From assembly GCA_035502095.1 (NCBI GenBank), contig DATJUX010000011.1:62001-126000 (forward strand): a stretch of 64,000 nt of DNA, written 5' to 3'. The notes beneath the pieces were generated by a model. That model worked only from the letters and a program-made list of their open reading frames with translations. It was not told where the DNA came from and made no database searches. Shown here piece after piece: positions 24,274 to 33,045 of the stretch. Position numbers and translations under genes: made by a program. Position 1 is the first letter of the stretch. Each line of letters opens with the position of its first letter. Source of the stretch: JAKANT01 sp035502095 (GTDB lineage: Bacteria; Pseudomonadota; Gammaproteobacteria; Burkholderiales; Burkholderiaceae_F).

Positions 24274-25074
24274 ATGGACAAGGAATTGCCGTACCGGCCG
24301 GTCACGCCGCCGCCGCGGCAGCGGCTGTCGGAATCGATCGCATTGCAGGTCGAGGAGTTGATCGTGCAGGGTGCGTTGCGCCCGGGCGAAGCGCTACCGC
24401 CCGAGCGCACCCTCGCGCCGCGCTTCGGCGTGTCGCGGCCGTCGTTGCGCGAAGCCCTGCTCCGCCTCGAGGCGCGCGGCCTGCTCAAGGTCACGCACGG
24501 CGGCCGGTTCGCCGTGACCGATGTCACGGCCCAGACGATGACCGATCCGCTGGTGCACTTGTTGCAGCGCCATGCCAGCGCGGAGCAGGACGTGCTCGAA
24601 ATGCGGCACGGGCTCGAGATGGTCGCGGCGCAGTTCGCCGCCGAGCGCGCCACCCGCGAGGATCGTGCGCGCCTGCGCCGCGCCTACGGCAACATGCTCA
24701 AGACGCGGAGCCGGCGCGACGTCCTGGCCGATGCCCAGGCGGACGCCGATTTCCACCTCGCGATCGCCGAGGCGTCGCACAACGTCGCGCTGATCCATGT
24801 GATGCGCGGTATCCACAACCTGTTGCGCACGTGCATGCGGCATGCATGGGAAGTCATGTTCAACGAGCCGGGCAACATCGACGTTCTGCACGGCCAGCAT
24901 CGTGCCCTGCTGGATGCCGTGCTCACGGGCGACGCGGAGCGCGCGCGCAATGCCGCCCACCTGCACCTGAGTTACGTTCGCGCGACCCTGCAACAACTCG
25001 CGCCGCGCCCGGGCAGGCCGCGCGTGCAGAAGCCGGTGGCGGCCACCCGGCGCAAACCGTCGGTGCGGCGCTGA
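24274..25074 (+). CDS. FadR-subfamily GntR regulator (LldR/LutR-like)
   Basis: 266 aa. N-terminal winged helix (SIALQVEELIVQGALRPGEALPPERTLAPRFGVSRPSLREALLRLEARGLL), then a C-terminal FCD ligand domain with the metal-binding pattern DADFHLAIAEASHN and HGQHRALLDAV. Transcribed divergently from lutABC across a consensus operator, so it is very likely the lactate-responsive repressor or activator of that operon. The basic tail (RPGRPRVQKP...) is longer than in E. coli LldR. Confidence 0.88.
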   Translation: MDKELPYRPVTPPPRQRLSESIALQVEELIVQGALRPGEALPPERTLAPRFGVSRPSLREALLRLEARGLLKVTHGGRFAVTDVTAQTMTDPLVHLLQRHASAEQDVLEMRHGLEMVAAQFAAERATREDRARLRRAYGNMLKTRSRRDVLADAQADADFHLAIAEASHNVALIHVMRGIHNLLRTCMRHAWEVMFNEPGNIDVLHGQHRALLDAVLTGDAERARNAAHLHLSYVRATLQQLAPRPGRPRVQKPVAATRRKPSVRR

Positions 25075-25165
25075 GGGCTGCCGGACCGCACTGCTCTCGC
25101 GCACGGGGCGGCCGAGTCAAGCGACCGCGTGGCCGGCACTGCGAGCCCCGCATCGCGCACCGCAC

Positions 25166-25858
25166 ATGAAACTTGCCATCGTGATCCCGGTTCTGAACGA
25201 GGAGGCGACCATCGGATCGACGCTCGCGCGCCTCGCGCCGATGCGTCGCCGCGGCGTGCGCGTGATCGTCGCCGACGGCGGAAGCGCCGATGCGTCGATC
25301 GCTCGCGCCGCCGCGCTGGCCGATCGCGTGCTTGCCGCACCACGCGGACGCGCGTTGCAGATGAACGCCGGCGCGCGCGCGCCCGAAGCCCAGGATGCCG
25401 ATGCGCTGCTCTTCCTTCATGCCGACACGGTGCTGCCGGACGACGCCGATCGGACGCTGCTGCACGCGCTCGCCAACTCGAACCGCGTGTGGGGACGCTT
25501 CGACGTCACGATCGAGGGACGTTCCGCGTGGCTGCCGTGGATCGCCCTGTCGATGAACCTGCGCTCGCGCGTTACCGGGATCGCGACCGGCGACCAGGCG
25601 ATCTTCATCGAGCGCTCGAGTTTCCTCGCCCTGGAAGGTTTCGCACCGATCCCCCTCATGGAGGACATCGAGTTCTGCAGCCGTGCCCGGCGCCTGTCAC
25701 GGCCGCTGGCGTTGCGCGAGCGGGTCAGCACGTCGGGACGTCGCTGGGACCGTGACGGTGCGTGGCGCACCATGGTCCTGATGTGGCGCCTGCGCTGGGC
25801 CTATTTCTGCGGCGTCGATCCGGCCGAACTGGCACGGCGCTATCGCCACTCGCGATGA
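25166..25858 (+). CDS. TIGR04283-type glycosyltransferase family 2 protein
   Basis: 230 aa. GT-A fold: LAIVIPVLNEEATIGSTL at the N terminus, VIVADGGSADAS, FLHADTVLPDDADRTLL as the DXD-like site, and ATGDQAIFIERSSF and PLMEDIEFCSRARR in the acceptor region. This matches the 'rSAM/selenodomain-associated transferase 2' family, also linked to arsenosugar synthesis. The next gene, 10 nt downstream, is the matching transferase 1, as in most genomes. The sugar and acceptor are not known. Confidence 0.85.
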   Translation: MKLAIVIPVLNEEATIGSTLARLAPMRRRGVRVIVADGGSADASIARAAALADRVLAAPRGRALQMNAGARAPEAQDADALLFLHADTVLPDDADRTLLHALANSNRVWGRFDVTIEGRSAWLPWIALSMNLRSRVTGIATGDQAIFIERSSFLALEGFAPIPLMEDIEFCSRARRLSRPLALRERVSTSGRRWDRDGAWRTMVLMWRLRWAYFCGVDPAELARRYRHSR

Positions 25859-25868
25859 AAGGTTCAGC

Positions 25869-26492
25869 TTGACGCACGATCGCCGGTTGCGACCCCGGCA
25901 CGCCATCGCAGTCTTCGCCAGGGTTCCCGCGCCGGGTCGGGTCAAGACACGGCTGATCCCCGCGCTCGGTGCCGCCGGCGCGGCCGCACTGCACGCGCAC
26001 CTCATCGAACGCACGCTGGCCATGGCGCGCGCGGTCGACGGCGCCGCGGTCCGGCTCTGGCTCGCCGGCGAGTTGGGAGGCTACCAGCCGCCGTCAGGAA
26101 CCGACTGGTCGATGCAGGAAGGCGCGGATCTCGGCGCAAGGATGTCAGGCGCGTTCGTCGCTACACTCGCGCGCGTTCGCGCCTGCGTGCTCGTCGGCAC
26201 CGACTGCCCTGCGCTGCGGCCGGAGCATCTGCGGCGCGCGTTCGAGGAACTCGAACAGACCGATGTGGTCGTCATGCCCGCCGAGGACGGCGGCTACGTC
26301 CTGATCGCGCTCACCGCGCCGCAGCCGCGGCTTTTCGAGGACATCGAATGGGGCGGACCGACCGTCATGCAGGCGACACGCGCGCGCATCGAAGCAGCGG
26401 GCCTGCGCGCCGCATATCTCCCCGCCCTGCCGGATCTCGATACGCCGGCGGACCTGGCGCGCGCACGCGCGGCGGGCTGGCTCGACACCTGA
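25869..26492 (+). CDS. TIGR04282-type (DUF2064) glycosyltransferase-like protein
   Basis: 207 aa, TTG start. IAVFARVPAPGRVKTRLIPALG is the nucleotidyl/glycosyltransferase-like signature of DUF2064 ('rSAM/selenodomain-associated transferase 1'). VLVGTDCPALRPEHLRRAF and VVMPAEDGGYVLIAL complete the active site. It resembles CofC/MobA-type nucleotidyltransferases, so a nucleotide transfer activity is also possible. It is paired with the GT2 gene upstream and followed by a SelD-N-terminal-like flavoprotein. Confidence 0.85.
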   Translation: MTHDRRLRPRHAIAVFARVPAPGRVKTRLIPALGAAGAAALHAHLIERTLAMARAVDGAAVRLWLAGELGGYQPPSGTDWSMQEGADLGARMSGAFVATLARVRACVLVGTDCPALRPEHLRRAFEELEQTDVVVMPAEDGGYVLIALTAPQPRLFEDIEWGGPTVMQATRARIEAAGLRAAYLPALPDLDTPADLARARAAGWLDT

Positions 26493-26550
26493 CGCTCGTC
26501 ACCAAGCCTCTTCGGCGGCCTCGCGCCGGGCGCCGGGTGAAAAACGCGCG

Positions 26551-27660
26551 ATGATGCAGCGGATCCTCCTCGCGGGCGGCGGCCACGCCCACCTCGGCGT
26601 GCTCGCTGCGTTCGTGCGCGATCCACTCCCGCAGAGCGAGGTCACGCTGCTGTCGCCGTTTCCGCGCCAGGTCTACTCGGGCATGCTGCCCGGATGGATC
26701 GCCGGGCACTACACGCTCGACGAATGCGTGATTCCGTTGCCGTCGCTCGCAGCGCGCGCGGGCGCGCGATTCTGCCTCGGGCACCTGGCCCGGATCGACC
26801 TCGACGCGCGCGTCGCCTATACCGAAGGCGCCGAGGCGATCGCGTTCGACCTGATCTCGATCGACACCGGGCCGGTCATCGACACGGGCGCGATCGCCGG
26901 CCTGGCCGCGCATGCGATCGCCTTGCGCCCCATCGAGTCGCTGATCGGGCAGTGGGAGCGCCTGCTCGCGCATCTTGCCGACAGCACCGACGTGCACACG
27001 TTGACGGTGATCGGTGGCGGCGCGGGAGGTGTGGAACTCGCGCTCGCCGCCGCCTTCCGTGCCGCATCCGGCCGCCTGCCGCTGCGGGTGCAGCTGGTGG
27101 CGGGTCGTGGCGGCGTCGTCCCTGCGTTGCCGCGCACCGTGCGACGCCGGCTCGAGCGTCTGCTGCACGCAAGCGACGTGCGCCTGATCGTCGATGATGC
27201 GGTCGAGATCAGCCGCCATACGGTGCTGCTCGCCGACGGCGGCGAACTCAATTCGGACGCGACGATCGTCGCGACCGGCGCCGCGGCGGCGGAGTGGCCG
27301 CGCAGCAGCGGCCTGGCCTGCGATGACGCCGGGTTCATCACCGTCAATGGATACCTGCAGTCGACATCCCACCGGTTCGTGTTCGCCGCCGGCGACTGCG
27401 CGACGCTGCTCCAGCACCCGCGGCCACGGTCCGGCGTGTACGCCGTGCGCGCCGGTCCGCCGCTCGCGCGCAACCTGCGGCGGGCGGCCGCCGGTCGTGA
27501 CCTCGCGCAATACACCCCGCAAAAGCGTGCGCTATATCTGCTCTCCGCCGGCGCACGCCATGCGGTGGCGACGTGGAGTTCGCTCAGCGCCGAAGGCGCG
27601 TGGGTATGGCGCTGCAAGAACCGTATCGACCGCCGTTTCGTCACGAGCCTCTGCGCGTGA
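26551..27660 (+). CDS. Pyridine nucleotide-disulfide oxidoreductase-like protein (SelD N-terminal type)
   Basis: 369 aa. FAD motif RILLAGGGHAHLGVL at the start, an LSPFPRQVYSGMLPGWIAGHY block, a second Rossmann motif VIGGGAGGVELALAAAF (~153), and a FAD-binding FVFAAGDCATL near the end. GGGHAH..L and YSGMLPG are hallmarks of the NDH-2-like module that in other bacteria is fused to the N terminus of selenophosphate synthetase. Here it stands alone; no SelD domain follows. It probably oxidises NAD(P)H, with unknown acceptor. Confidence 0.82.
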   Translation: MMQRILLAGGGHAHLGVLAAFVRDPLPQSEVTLLSPFPRQVYSGMLPGWIAGHYTLDECVIPLPSLAARAGARFCLGHLARIDLDARVAYTEGAEAIAFDLISIDTGPVIDTGAIAGLAAHAIALRPIESLIGQWERLLAHLADSTDVHTLTVIGGGAGGVELALAAAFRAASGRLPLRVQLVAGRGGVVPALPRTVRRRLERLLHASDVRLIVDDAVEISRHTVLLADGGELNSDATIVATGAAAAEWPRSSGLACDDAGFITVNGYLQSTSHRFVFAAGDCATLLQHPRPRSGVYAVRAGPPLARNLRRAAAGRDLAQYTPQKRALYLLSAGARHAVATWSSLSAEGAWVWRCKNRIDRRFVTSLCA

Positions 27661-27782
27661 CGATCTCAGGTGCAAGACGTCCTGATCCCTCCTTTCGGCA
27701 TCCGGCGTCGCGGCGAACTTGCCCAATCGGCGCGAGACGTGCAGCATCGCGCCACTTGGCGACCAGGAAAGGGGACGTGGGC

Positions 27783-28499
27783 GTGGACACGCAATCGACA
27801 TACCCTGCGGCGACTGCCGCTGCAGTGCCCTCCGCCGCAGTGCCCTGGTATCTCTCGAGTGTCTATTGGTGGGCGTACGTCGACCCCCGCGCCATCACCG
27901 TTTTCGAACGGCAGTGGCTGGTCAACGCGATCCTGTGGGGCAACTTCGACCGGTTGCGCGACGCGGCGCTGGATGCGCTCGGTGACCCGCTGACCGGTCG
28001 CACACTACAGATCGCGTGCGTCTATGGCGACCTGACGGGTCGGCTCGCGCAGCGCATCGCGCCAGGCGGCACGCTGGACGTCGTCGACGTGCTTCCGCTC
28101 CAGCTCGCCAACCTGCATCGCAAGCTGCCCGACGATCACGGCGTCCGCCTGGTGCACGCCGACAGCACGGCACTCGAGTACGAATCGCAATCGTTCGATC
28201 GTGCACTGCTGTTCTTCCTGCTGCACGAGCAACCCGCCGCGGCACGGCGGGCAACCCTGGCCCAGGCACTGCGCGTGGTGCGCCCGGGCGGGCGCATCGT
28301 CATCGTCGACTATCACCGGCCGCACACGCTCAATCCGCTGTACTGGCCGATGGTGGCGATCTTGCGCACGCTCGAACCCTTCGCGCTCGACCTGTGGTCG
28401 AACAAGATCGAAACCTGGCTGCCTGCCGACCAGCCGTTGACGGTCTCGCGCCGCACGGTTTTCGGCGGCCTGTATCAGATCGTCACCCTGACCGTGTAG
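27783..28499 (+). CDS. rquA: RquA, rhodoquinone biosynthesis methyltransferase-like enzyme
   Basis: 238 aa. The N-terminal block WYLSSVYWWAYVDPRAITVF and ERQWLVNAILWGNFDRLRDA is distinctive for RquA. A class I SAM-methyltransferase-like fold follows (TLQIACVYGDLTGRLAQRI, VVDVLPLQLANL, VRPGGRIVIVDYHRP). RquA converts ubiquinone to rhodoquinone, the low-potential quinone used for fumarate reduction. frdA begins 10 nt after the stop, which supports this. The GTG at 27783 has a GGGGA site 7 nt upstream; another GTG at 27777 is too close to it. Confidence 0.92.
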   Translation: MDTQSTYPAATAAAVPSAAVPWYLSSVYWWAYVDPRAITVFERQWLVNAILWGNFDRLRDAALDALGDPLTGRTLQIACVYGDLTGRLAQRIAPGGTLDVVDVLPLQLANLHRKLPDDHGVRLVHADSTALEYESQSFDRALLFFLLHEQPAAARRATLAQALRVVRPGGRIVIVDYHRPHTLNPLYWPMVAILRTLEPFALDLWSNKIETWLPADQPLTVSRRTVFGGLYQIVTLTV

Positions 28500-28509
28500 G
28501 GCGCAGCCA

Positions 28510-30279
28510 ATGCAAGTCGTGCGCGCGGACGTGGTCGTCGTAGGCGGCGGGGGCGCGGGCCTGCGCGCCGCCATCGCCGCGTGCGAGCACGACCAAGCAC
28601 TTTCCGTCGCAATGATCTCCAAGGTCGTGCCGATGCGCAGCCACACCGTGGCTGCCGAAGGCGGCGCCGCAGGCGTGGTGCGTTCCGACGACAAGCTCGA
28701 ACTGCACTTCGAGGACACCGTCTCCGGCGGAGACTGGTTGTGCGAGCAGGACGTGGTGGAGTACTTCGTCGCGCATTGCGTCGAGGAGCTAGTGCAACTC
28801 GAGCACTGGGGCTGCCCGTGGAGCCGGACCGGGGAAGGCGACGTCAACGTGCGCTTCTTCGGCGGCATGAAGGTGCAGCGCACGTGGTTCGCAGCCGACC
28901 GCAGCGGCTTCCACATTCTGCACACGCTGTTCCAGACCTCGATGAAATACCCGGCGCTGCGCCGCTACGACGAGTTCTTCTGTGCCGACCTGATCGTCGT
29001 CGACGGTCGCGTCCGCGGCGTGCTTGCGATCGAGATCGCGACCGGCGAAATGGTCCTGTTCGAATGCGGCGCGGTCGTGCTCGCTACCGGTGGGGCGGGG
29101 CGCGTGTATCGCCAGAACACGAATGCCGGCACCGTCACCGGCGACGGCATGGTGCTCGCTTACCGTCACGGCGTGCCCCTGCGCGACATGGAGTTCGTGC
29201 AGTGGCATCCGACCGCGTTGCCTGGAACCGGAATCCTGATCACGGAAGGCTGCCGCGGCGAAGGGGGCATCCTGGTCAACAAGGATGGTTACCGTTACCT
29301 GCAGGACTACGGTCTCGGCCCGCTCGATCCGTGGCCGCGCCCGAAGGCGATGGAACTCGGCCCGCGCGATCGGCTCTCGCAGGCGTTCTGGCACGAGAAC
29401 AAGAAGGGACGCACGATCCAGACGCCGCAGGGTCCGGCAGTGGACCTCGATCTGCGCCATCTCGGCGCGAAGAAGATTCATGAACGGCTGCCGCTGATCG
29501 CGGAGGTGGCGCACACGTTCATGGGAGTCGACGCCACGCAGGCTCCAATTCCCGTCTGTCCCGCCGTGCACTACACGATGGGCGGCATCCTCACCGATGC
29601 GCGGTGCCGAACATCGCTCGAGGGGCTGTATGCGGCCGGCGAATGCGCAAGCGTCGGCATTCATGGCGCCAATCGGCTCGGGTCGAACTCGCTGGTCGAA
29701 ATCGTCGTCTTCGGCAAAGTCGCCGGCGTGGAAGCCGCCGCAGCGGCGCGCTCGGCTGGCCGCGATCGCGCAGGCGAAGCCGAACGCATGGCCGAGGCGC
29801 AGGCCGCGCGGCTGCTCCAGATGCTGCGCGTCGACGCCGGCGCGCGCCCAGCCGCGATCCGCGATGCGATGATGGACAGCATGGAAGCGGGAGTTGGCAT
29901 CTACCGCGAGGAGGCGGGCATGCGCGCGACCTGCGAGCGCCTCGCCGACCTGCGCGCGCGCACCCGACGCGGACTCCTGCTCGACGATCGCAGCCGTGCG
30001 TTCAACACCGAGTGGTTGAGCGCGATCGAACTGCTCGGCATGCTGGAGGTTGCCGAAGCGATGGCGCACAGCGCACTCGAGCGGCGCGAGTCGCGCGGCG
30101 CGCACCAGCGGCTGGACGGCTTCGAGCAGCGCGACGACACGAATTTCCTCAAGCACTCGGATGCGCGCTCGCAGGGGGACGATCCGCCGCGCATCGAGCA
30201 TGGGCCCGTCAAGATCACGAGCCTGCCGCCCCGTGCCCGCGTCTACGGCGGCGCGGGCAAGCAGGCGCAGTTGTCATAG
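28510..30279 (+). CDS. frdA: Fumarate reductase flavoprotein subunit
   Basis: 589 aa. FAD motif VVVVGGGGAGLRAAI, covalent-FAD His in MRSHTVAAEGGAAG (~45), active-site block QWHPTALPGTGILITEGCRGEGG (~235), and HGANRLGSNSLVEIVVFG near 390. Size and motifs fit E. coli FrdA (602 aa). In the cytoplasmic head of quinol:fumarate reductase it reduces fumarate to succinate; the reverse reaction is possible. The downstream genes are Frd-type B, C and D rather than Sdh-type, which favours the reductase direction with rhodoquinol. Confidence 0.92.
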   Translation: MQVVRADVVVVGGGGAGLRAAIAACEHDQALSVAMISKVVPMRSHTVAAEGGAAGVVRSDDKLELHFEDTVSGGDWLCEQDVVEYFVAHCVEELVQLEHWGCPWSRTGEGDVNVRFFGGMKVQRTWFAADRSGFHILHTLFQTSMKYPALRRYDEFFCADLIVVDGRVRGVLAIEIATGEMVLFECGAVVLATGGAGRVYRQNTNAGTVTGDGMVLAYRHGVPLRDMEFVQWHPTALPGTGILITEGCRGEGGILVNKDGYRYLQDYGLGPLDPWPRPKAMELGPRDRLSQAFWHENKKGRTIQTPQGPAVDLDLRHLGAKKIHERLPLIAEVAHTFMGVDATQAPIPVCPAVHYTMGGILTDARCRTSLEGLYAAGECASVGIHGANRLGSNSLVEIVVFGKVAGVEAAAAARSAGRDRAGEAERMAEAQAARLLQMLRVDAGARPAAIRDAMMDSMEAGVGIYREEAGMRATCERLADLRARTRRGLLLDDRSRAFNTEWLSAIELLGMLEVAEAMAHSALERRESRGAHQRLDGFEQRDDTNFLKHSDARSQGDDPPRIEHGPVKITSLPPRARVYGGAGKQAQLS

Positions 30280-30288
30280 GAGCGAGCG

Positions 30289-31050
30289 GTGGGCGCGGCA
30301 CAGAAACGCAAGATCCGCATCGAGTGCCTGCGTTACCAACCGGGCGTCGATGCCGCACCACGCACCCAGGCGTGGGACGTGCCCTTCACGGACGACATGT
30401 CGGTGCTGCAGGGCCTGCAACACATCAAGGATCACCTCGACGGCAGCCTGACGTTCCGCTGGTCGTGCCGGATGGCAGTGTGCGGAAGCTGCGGCATGAT
30501 GATCAACGGCGTGCCGAAGCTCGCGTGCGAAACATTCCTGCGCGACTACCTGCCGGCGGGCGTGCTGATCGAGCCGCTCACGCACTTTCCCATCGTGCGC
30601 GACCTGGTGATCGATCAATCCGACTTCCTCGCCAAGCTCGAATCGGTGCGGCCCTATCTCATCCCGGCACAGCCGCGCACGGTGGGCGAAGGCCCCTATC
30701 GGCAGACGCCGGCGCAGATGGATGCGTACTACCAGTACTCCCAATGCATCAACTGCACGCTGTGCTATGCGGCGTGTCCGCAGTACGGGATGAACACCCA
30801 CTTCACGGGCCCGGCGGTGTTGGCGCTGCTGCACCGGTACAACGAGGATTCGCGCGACGCCGGCAAGGCGCAGCGCATGGAGATCGTCAACGCCGAAGAC
30901 GGGGTCTGGGGCTGCACGCTGGTCGGCTATTGCTCCGAGGTATGCCCGAAGGGCGTCGATCCGGCGCGCGCAGTCAACCAGAACAAGATCGAGAGCACCA
31001 AGGACTACTTCCGCAACCTGCTGCTTCCGCGCGGGAGCACCTCGCGATGA
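30289..31050 (+). CDS. frdB: Fumarate reductase iron-sulfur subunit
   Basis: 253 aa, GTG start after a GGAGCGAG site. 2Fe-2S ligands in CRMAVCGSCGMMINGVPKLAC (~60-80), 4Fe-4S ligands in CINCTLCYAACP (~155), and the third cluster region in CTLVGYCSEVCPKGVDP (~210). It links the flavin to the membrane anchor. Its stop overlaps the frdC start (ATGA). Confidence 0.93.
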   Translation: MGAAQKRKIRIECLRYQPGVDAAPRTQAWDVPFTDDMSVLQGLQHIKDHLDGSLTFRWSCRMAVCGSCGMMINGVPKLACETFLRDYLPAGVLIEPLTHFPIVRDLVIDQSDFLAKLESVRPYLIPAQPRTVGEGPYRQTPAQMDAYYQYSQCINCTLCYAACPQYGMNTHFTGPAVLALLHRYNEDSRDAGKAQRMEIVNAEDGVWGCTLVGYCSEVCPKGVDPARAVNQNKIESTKDYFRNLLLPRGSTSR

Positions 31051-31439
31051 GCACACCCAACACCTACACGCGTCCGATCGCCGGCTGGTGGCGGCGCAAC
31101 CCGTTCTATCGCGCCTACATACTGCGCGAACTGACCTGCGTCGCGGTCATCGTCTTTGCGCTCGAGTTGCTGGTCGGGCTATGGCGCCTGGTGCAGGGTC
31201 CCGAGGCGTTCGATGCCTGGCGGGCCAGCCTCGCGCAACCCTGGGTGATCGTCGTCAACTGCGTGGTGCTAGCGCTCGTCGCGTGGCACGCGTGGACCTG
31301 GTTCGAGGTGATGCCGAAGACCCTGCCCTTCATCAACCTCGGTGGCCGCCGCGTTCCCGACCGCGCGATCGTCGCGGCGGGCGCGATCGCAGCCGTGGTC
31401 GCCTCGCTCGTCGTCCTCTTCCTGTTCCTCACCCTGTGA
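31047..31439 (+). CDS. frdC: Fumarate reductase membrane anchor C
   Basis: 130 aa, nearly identical in length to E. coli FrdC (131). It contains the conserved FYRAYILRELTCVAV start, with the Glu of the quinol site in RELT, and three TM helices ending at VVASLVVLFLFLTL. Overlaps frdB and frdD by 4 nt each. Confidence 0.9.
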   Translation: MSTPNTYTRPIAGWWRRNPFYRAYILRELTCVAVIVFALELLVGLWRLVQGPEAFDAWRASLAQPWVIVVNCVVLALVAWHAWTWFEVMPKTLPFINLGGRRVPDRAIVAAGAIAAVVASLVVLFLFLTL

Positions 31440-31795
31440 AGCGCTCGAACAAACCCATTTTCTGGTCGCTCTTCGGCGCGGGCGGCATGCTGTCGGCGCT
31501 GATCGGGCCGATGCTCGTCTTTCTCATCGCGCTCGCGGTACCGCTCGGGTTCGTCTCGAAGGAGACGATGGACTATCCGCGCGTGCTCGCCTTCGCCCAG
31601 AACTGGGTCGGCAAGCTCGTGATACTGGTCGTCGTTGCGCTGTTCCTCTTCCACGGCTTGCACCGGCTGTATCACACGCTGCACGACTTCGGCGTGCACA
31701 TCGGGCCGGGCGTCAAGGCCCTGCACCATGGGCTTGCGATCGTCGGAACGCTGATCGCGGCGTACCTGTTGTTCACGCTGCGCTCTGCGGCGTAG
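31436..31795 (+). CDS. frdD: Fumarate reductase membrane anchor D
   Basis: 119 aa, same length as E. coli FrdD. GTG start overlapping the frdC stop. Opens KRSNKPIFWSLFGAGGMLSAL, the standard FrdD N terminus, and has three TM helices with FHGLHRLYHTLHDFG. With FrdC it forms the heme-free quinol-binding anchor. Confidence 0.9.
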   Translation: MKRSNKPIFWSLFGAGGMLSALIGPMLVFLIALAVPLGFVSKETMDYPRVLAFAQNWVGKLVILVVVALFLFHGLHRLYHTLHDFGVHIGPGVKALHHGLAIVGTLIAAYLLFTLRSAA

Positions 31796-31827
31796 CACGC
31801 CCCGCCGCAAAGCCGGGGCCTCGGCTG

Positions 31828-31906
31828 GTCATTCCGAGCCGAGAGCGGCGGGGATTCGGGTCGCGCGCAGCCCGAGATTCTTCGTCACCTGGCTCCTCGG
31901 AATGAC
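31828..31906. repeat. 79-bp palindrome-ended repeat (MITE/REP-like)
   Basis: Perfect 11-bp terminal inverted repeats, GTCATTCCGAG at the left end and CTCGGAATGAC at the right, bracket a GC-rich core. It sits alone in the 230-nt gap between frdD and the DUF1499 gene. No ORF is inside. This looks like a short dispersed non-autonomous element; it could also act as a hairpin 3' end for the frd transcript. Confidence 0.65.
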
Positions 31907-32025
31907 CGTCGCAGCCCAGTGATGTGGCCGGGTTTTCCTTGCGGATTGCCGTCCGTGGCGGCGCCGAGTGCGCACGTCGATTTCGGTTAGTCTTCGCGCT
32001 CCGTGGTTCGTCCGGCCGCGTTCCG

Positions 32026-32508
32026 ATGGATTTTCTCGCCGCCCTTGGCATCGTGATCGTGGGAGCTTCCATCCTGCTCTTCGCCGCGGGCCGGCTCGGT
32101 CTGCTCGAGGGCAAGGCGCCGCCCCTCGGCGTGCACGACGGACGGCTCGAACCTCCGCGGCGCACGCCGAACAGTGTCAGCAGCCAGGCCGCGCTGTACC
32201 CGGACGCGCCGCAGCGGGACTACGCGGCGATCGACCCCCTTCCGGTGCGAGGCGACGGCGCCCAATCGCTTGCCCGGCTGCGGTCGATCGTCGCCGCCCT
32301 GCCGCGTGCCCGCATCATCGAGGCGCGCGCCGACTATCTTTATGCGCAGTTCACGTCGGCAGGGCTGCGCTTCGTCGACGACACCGAGTTCTGGTTCAGT
32401 CCCGCCGAGAACACGATTCACGTCCGGTCGGCCTCGCGGCTGGGGCGGCGTGATTTCCAGGTCAATCGCAAGCGCGTCGAGATGATTCGCGCCGCGTACC
32501 TGCAATGA
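32026..32508 (+). CDS. DUF1499-family membrane-anchored protein
   Basis: 160 aa. One N-terminal TM helix (LAALGIVIVGASILLFAAGRLGLL) followed by a DUF1499 domain: RTPNSVSSQA, ARIIEARADYLYAQFTSAGLRFVDDTEFWF, and a closing IHVRSASRLGRRDFQVNRKRVEMIR. Function unknown. The Met at 32026 begins the TM helix. Confidence 0.85.
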   Translation: MDFLAALGIVIVGASILLFAAGRLGLLEGKAPPLGVHDGRLEPPRRTPNSVSSQAALYPDAPQRDYAAIDPLPVRGDGAQSLARLRSIVAALPRARIIEARADYLYAQFTSAGLRFVDDTEFWFSPAENTIHVRSASRLGRRDFQVNRKRVEMIRAAYLQ

Positions 32509-32571
32509 CCAATGCGCGCCGGCGCCGAATCCGGATCGCACCGAAATCCTCGCGCCGCCGGCAGCGTTGAG

Positions 32572-32943
32572 ATGAACGGTGTCGAGCCGGTGCCGCAGGC
32601 ACTGGTGCGCGCAGTCGGCGGCTACGCGAACTTTCGCGGGGTGCGCCTGCTCGACTGGCAACCACAGGGGCACGGACCGCTGCTCGCGTTCGAACGCGGC
32701 GGGCGCCCCCTGTTGCACGAACTCGACGCCGCCGGGGCTCCGTTGCGGCCGCTGACGAGCGCGAACGAACCGACCCGCAGCGGGAGTTACGTTCCGGCAC
32801 GACCACGCATGGCCGTGTTCGAGCGCGACGCCGGTGGCGACGAAGCGGCGCTCCTCTATCGGCTCGACCTCGAGACCGGCGTCGAGATGCATCTGACCGA
32901 TCCCGGCCGCCACTATGGGAAGGGCGCGCGCCCGACGCTGTTC
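32572..32943 (+). pseudogene. Truncated S9-family (prolyl oligopeptidase-like) N-terminal remnant
   Basis: From MNGVEPVPQALVRAVGGYANF the reading frame encodes ~120 residues that look like the first blades of an S9 peptidase/TolB-type propeller (RLLDWQPQGHGPLLAFERG, LTSANEPTRSGSY, LLYRLDLETGVEMHLTDPGRHYG). After about 32,930 the similarity to that fold stops and the frame runs antisense into the pirin gene. No hydrolase domain is present, so this is the 5' end of a deleted gene. Confidence 0.6.
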
Positions 32944-33045
32944 ATATCGGGCACGGCGAGCGTCGCGGGCCATCGCTCCGCGCAGACGCGTGAGACGTTC
33001 GTCGGCCTGCGGACAATGGTCGATGCCGGCCCATCGAGCCGCTCC

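Noticed and set aside
28510..31795. Succinate dehydrogenase sdhCDAB
   Set aside because: Gene order A-B-C-D, FrdC/FrdD lengths of 130 and 119 residues and their signature N termini match fumarate reductase; rquA upstream supports this.
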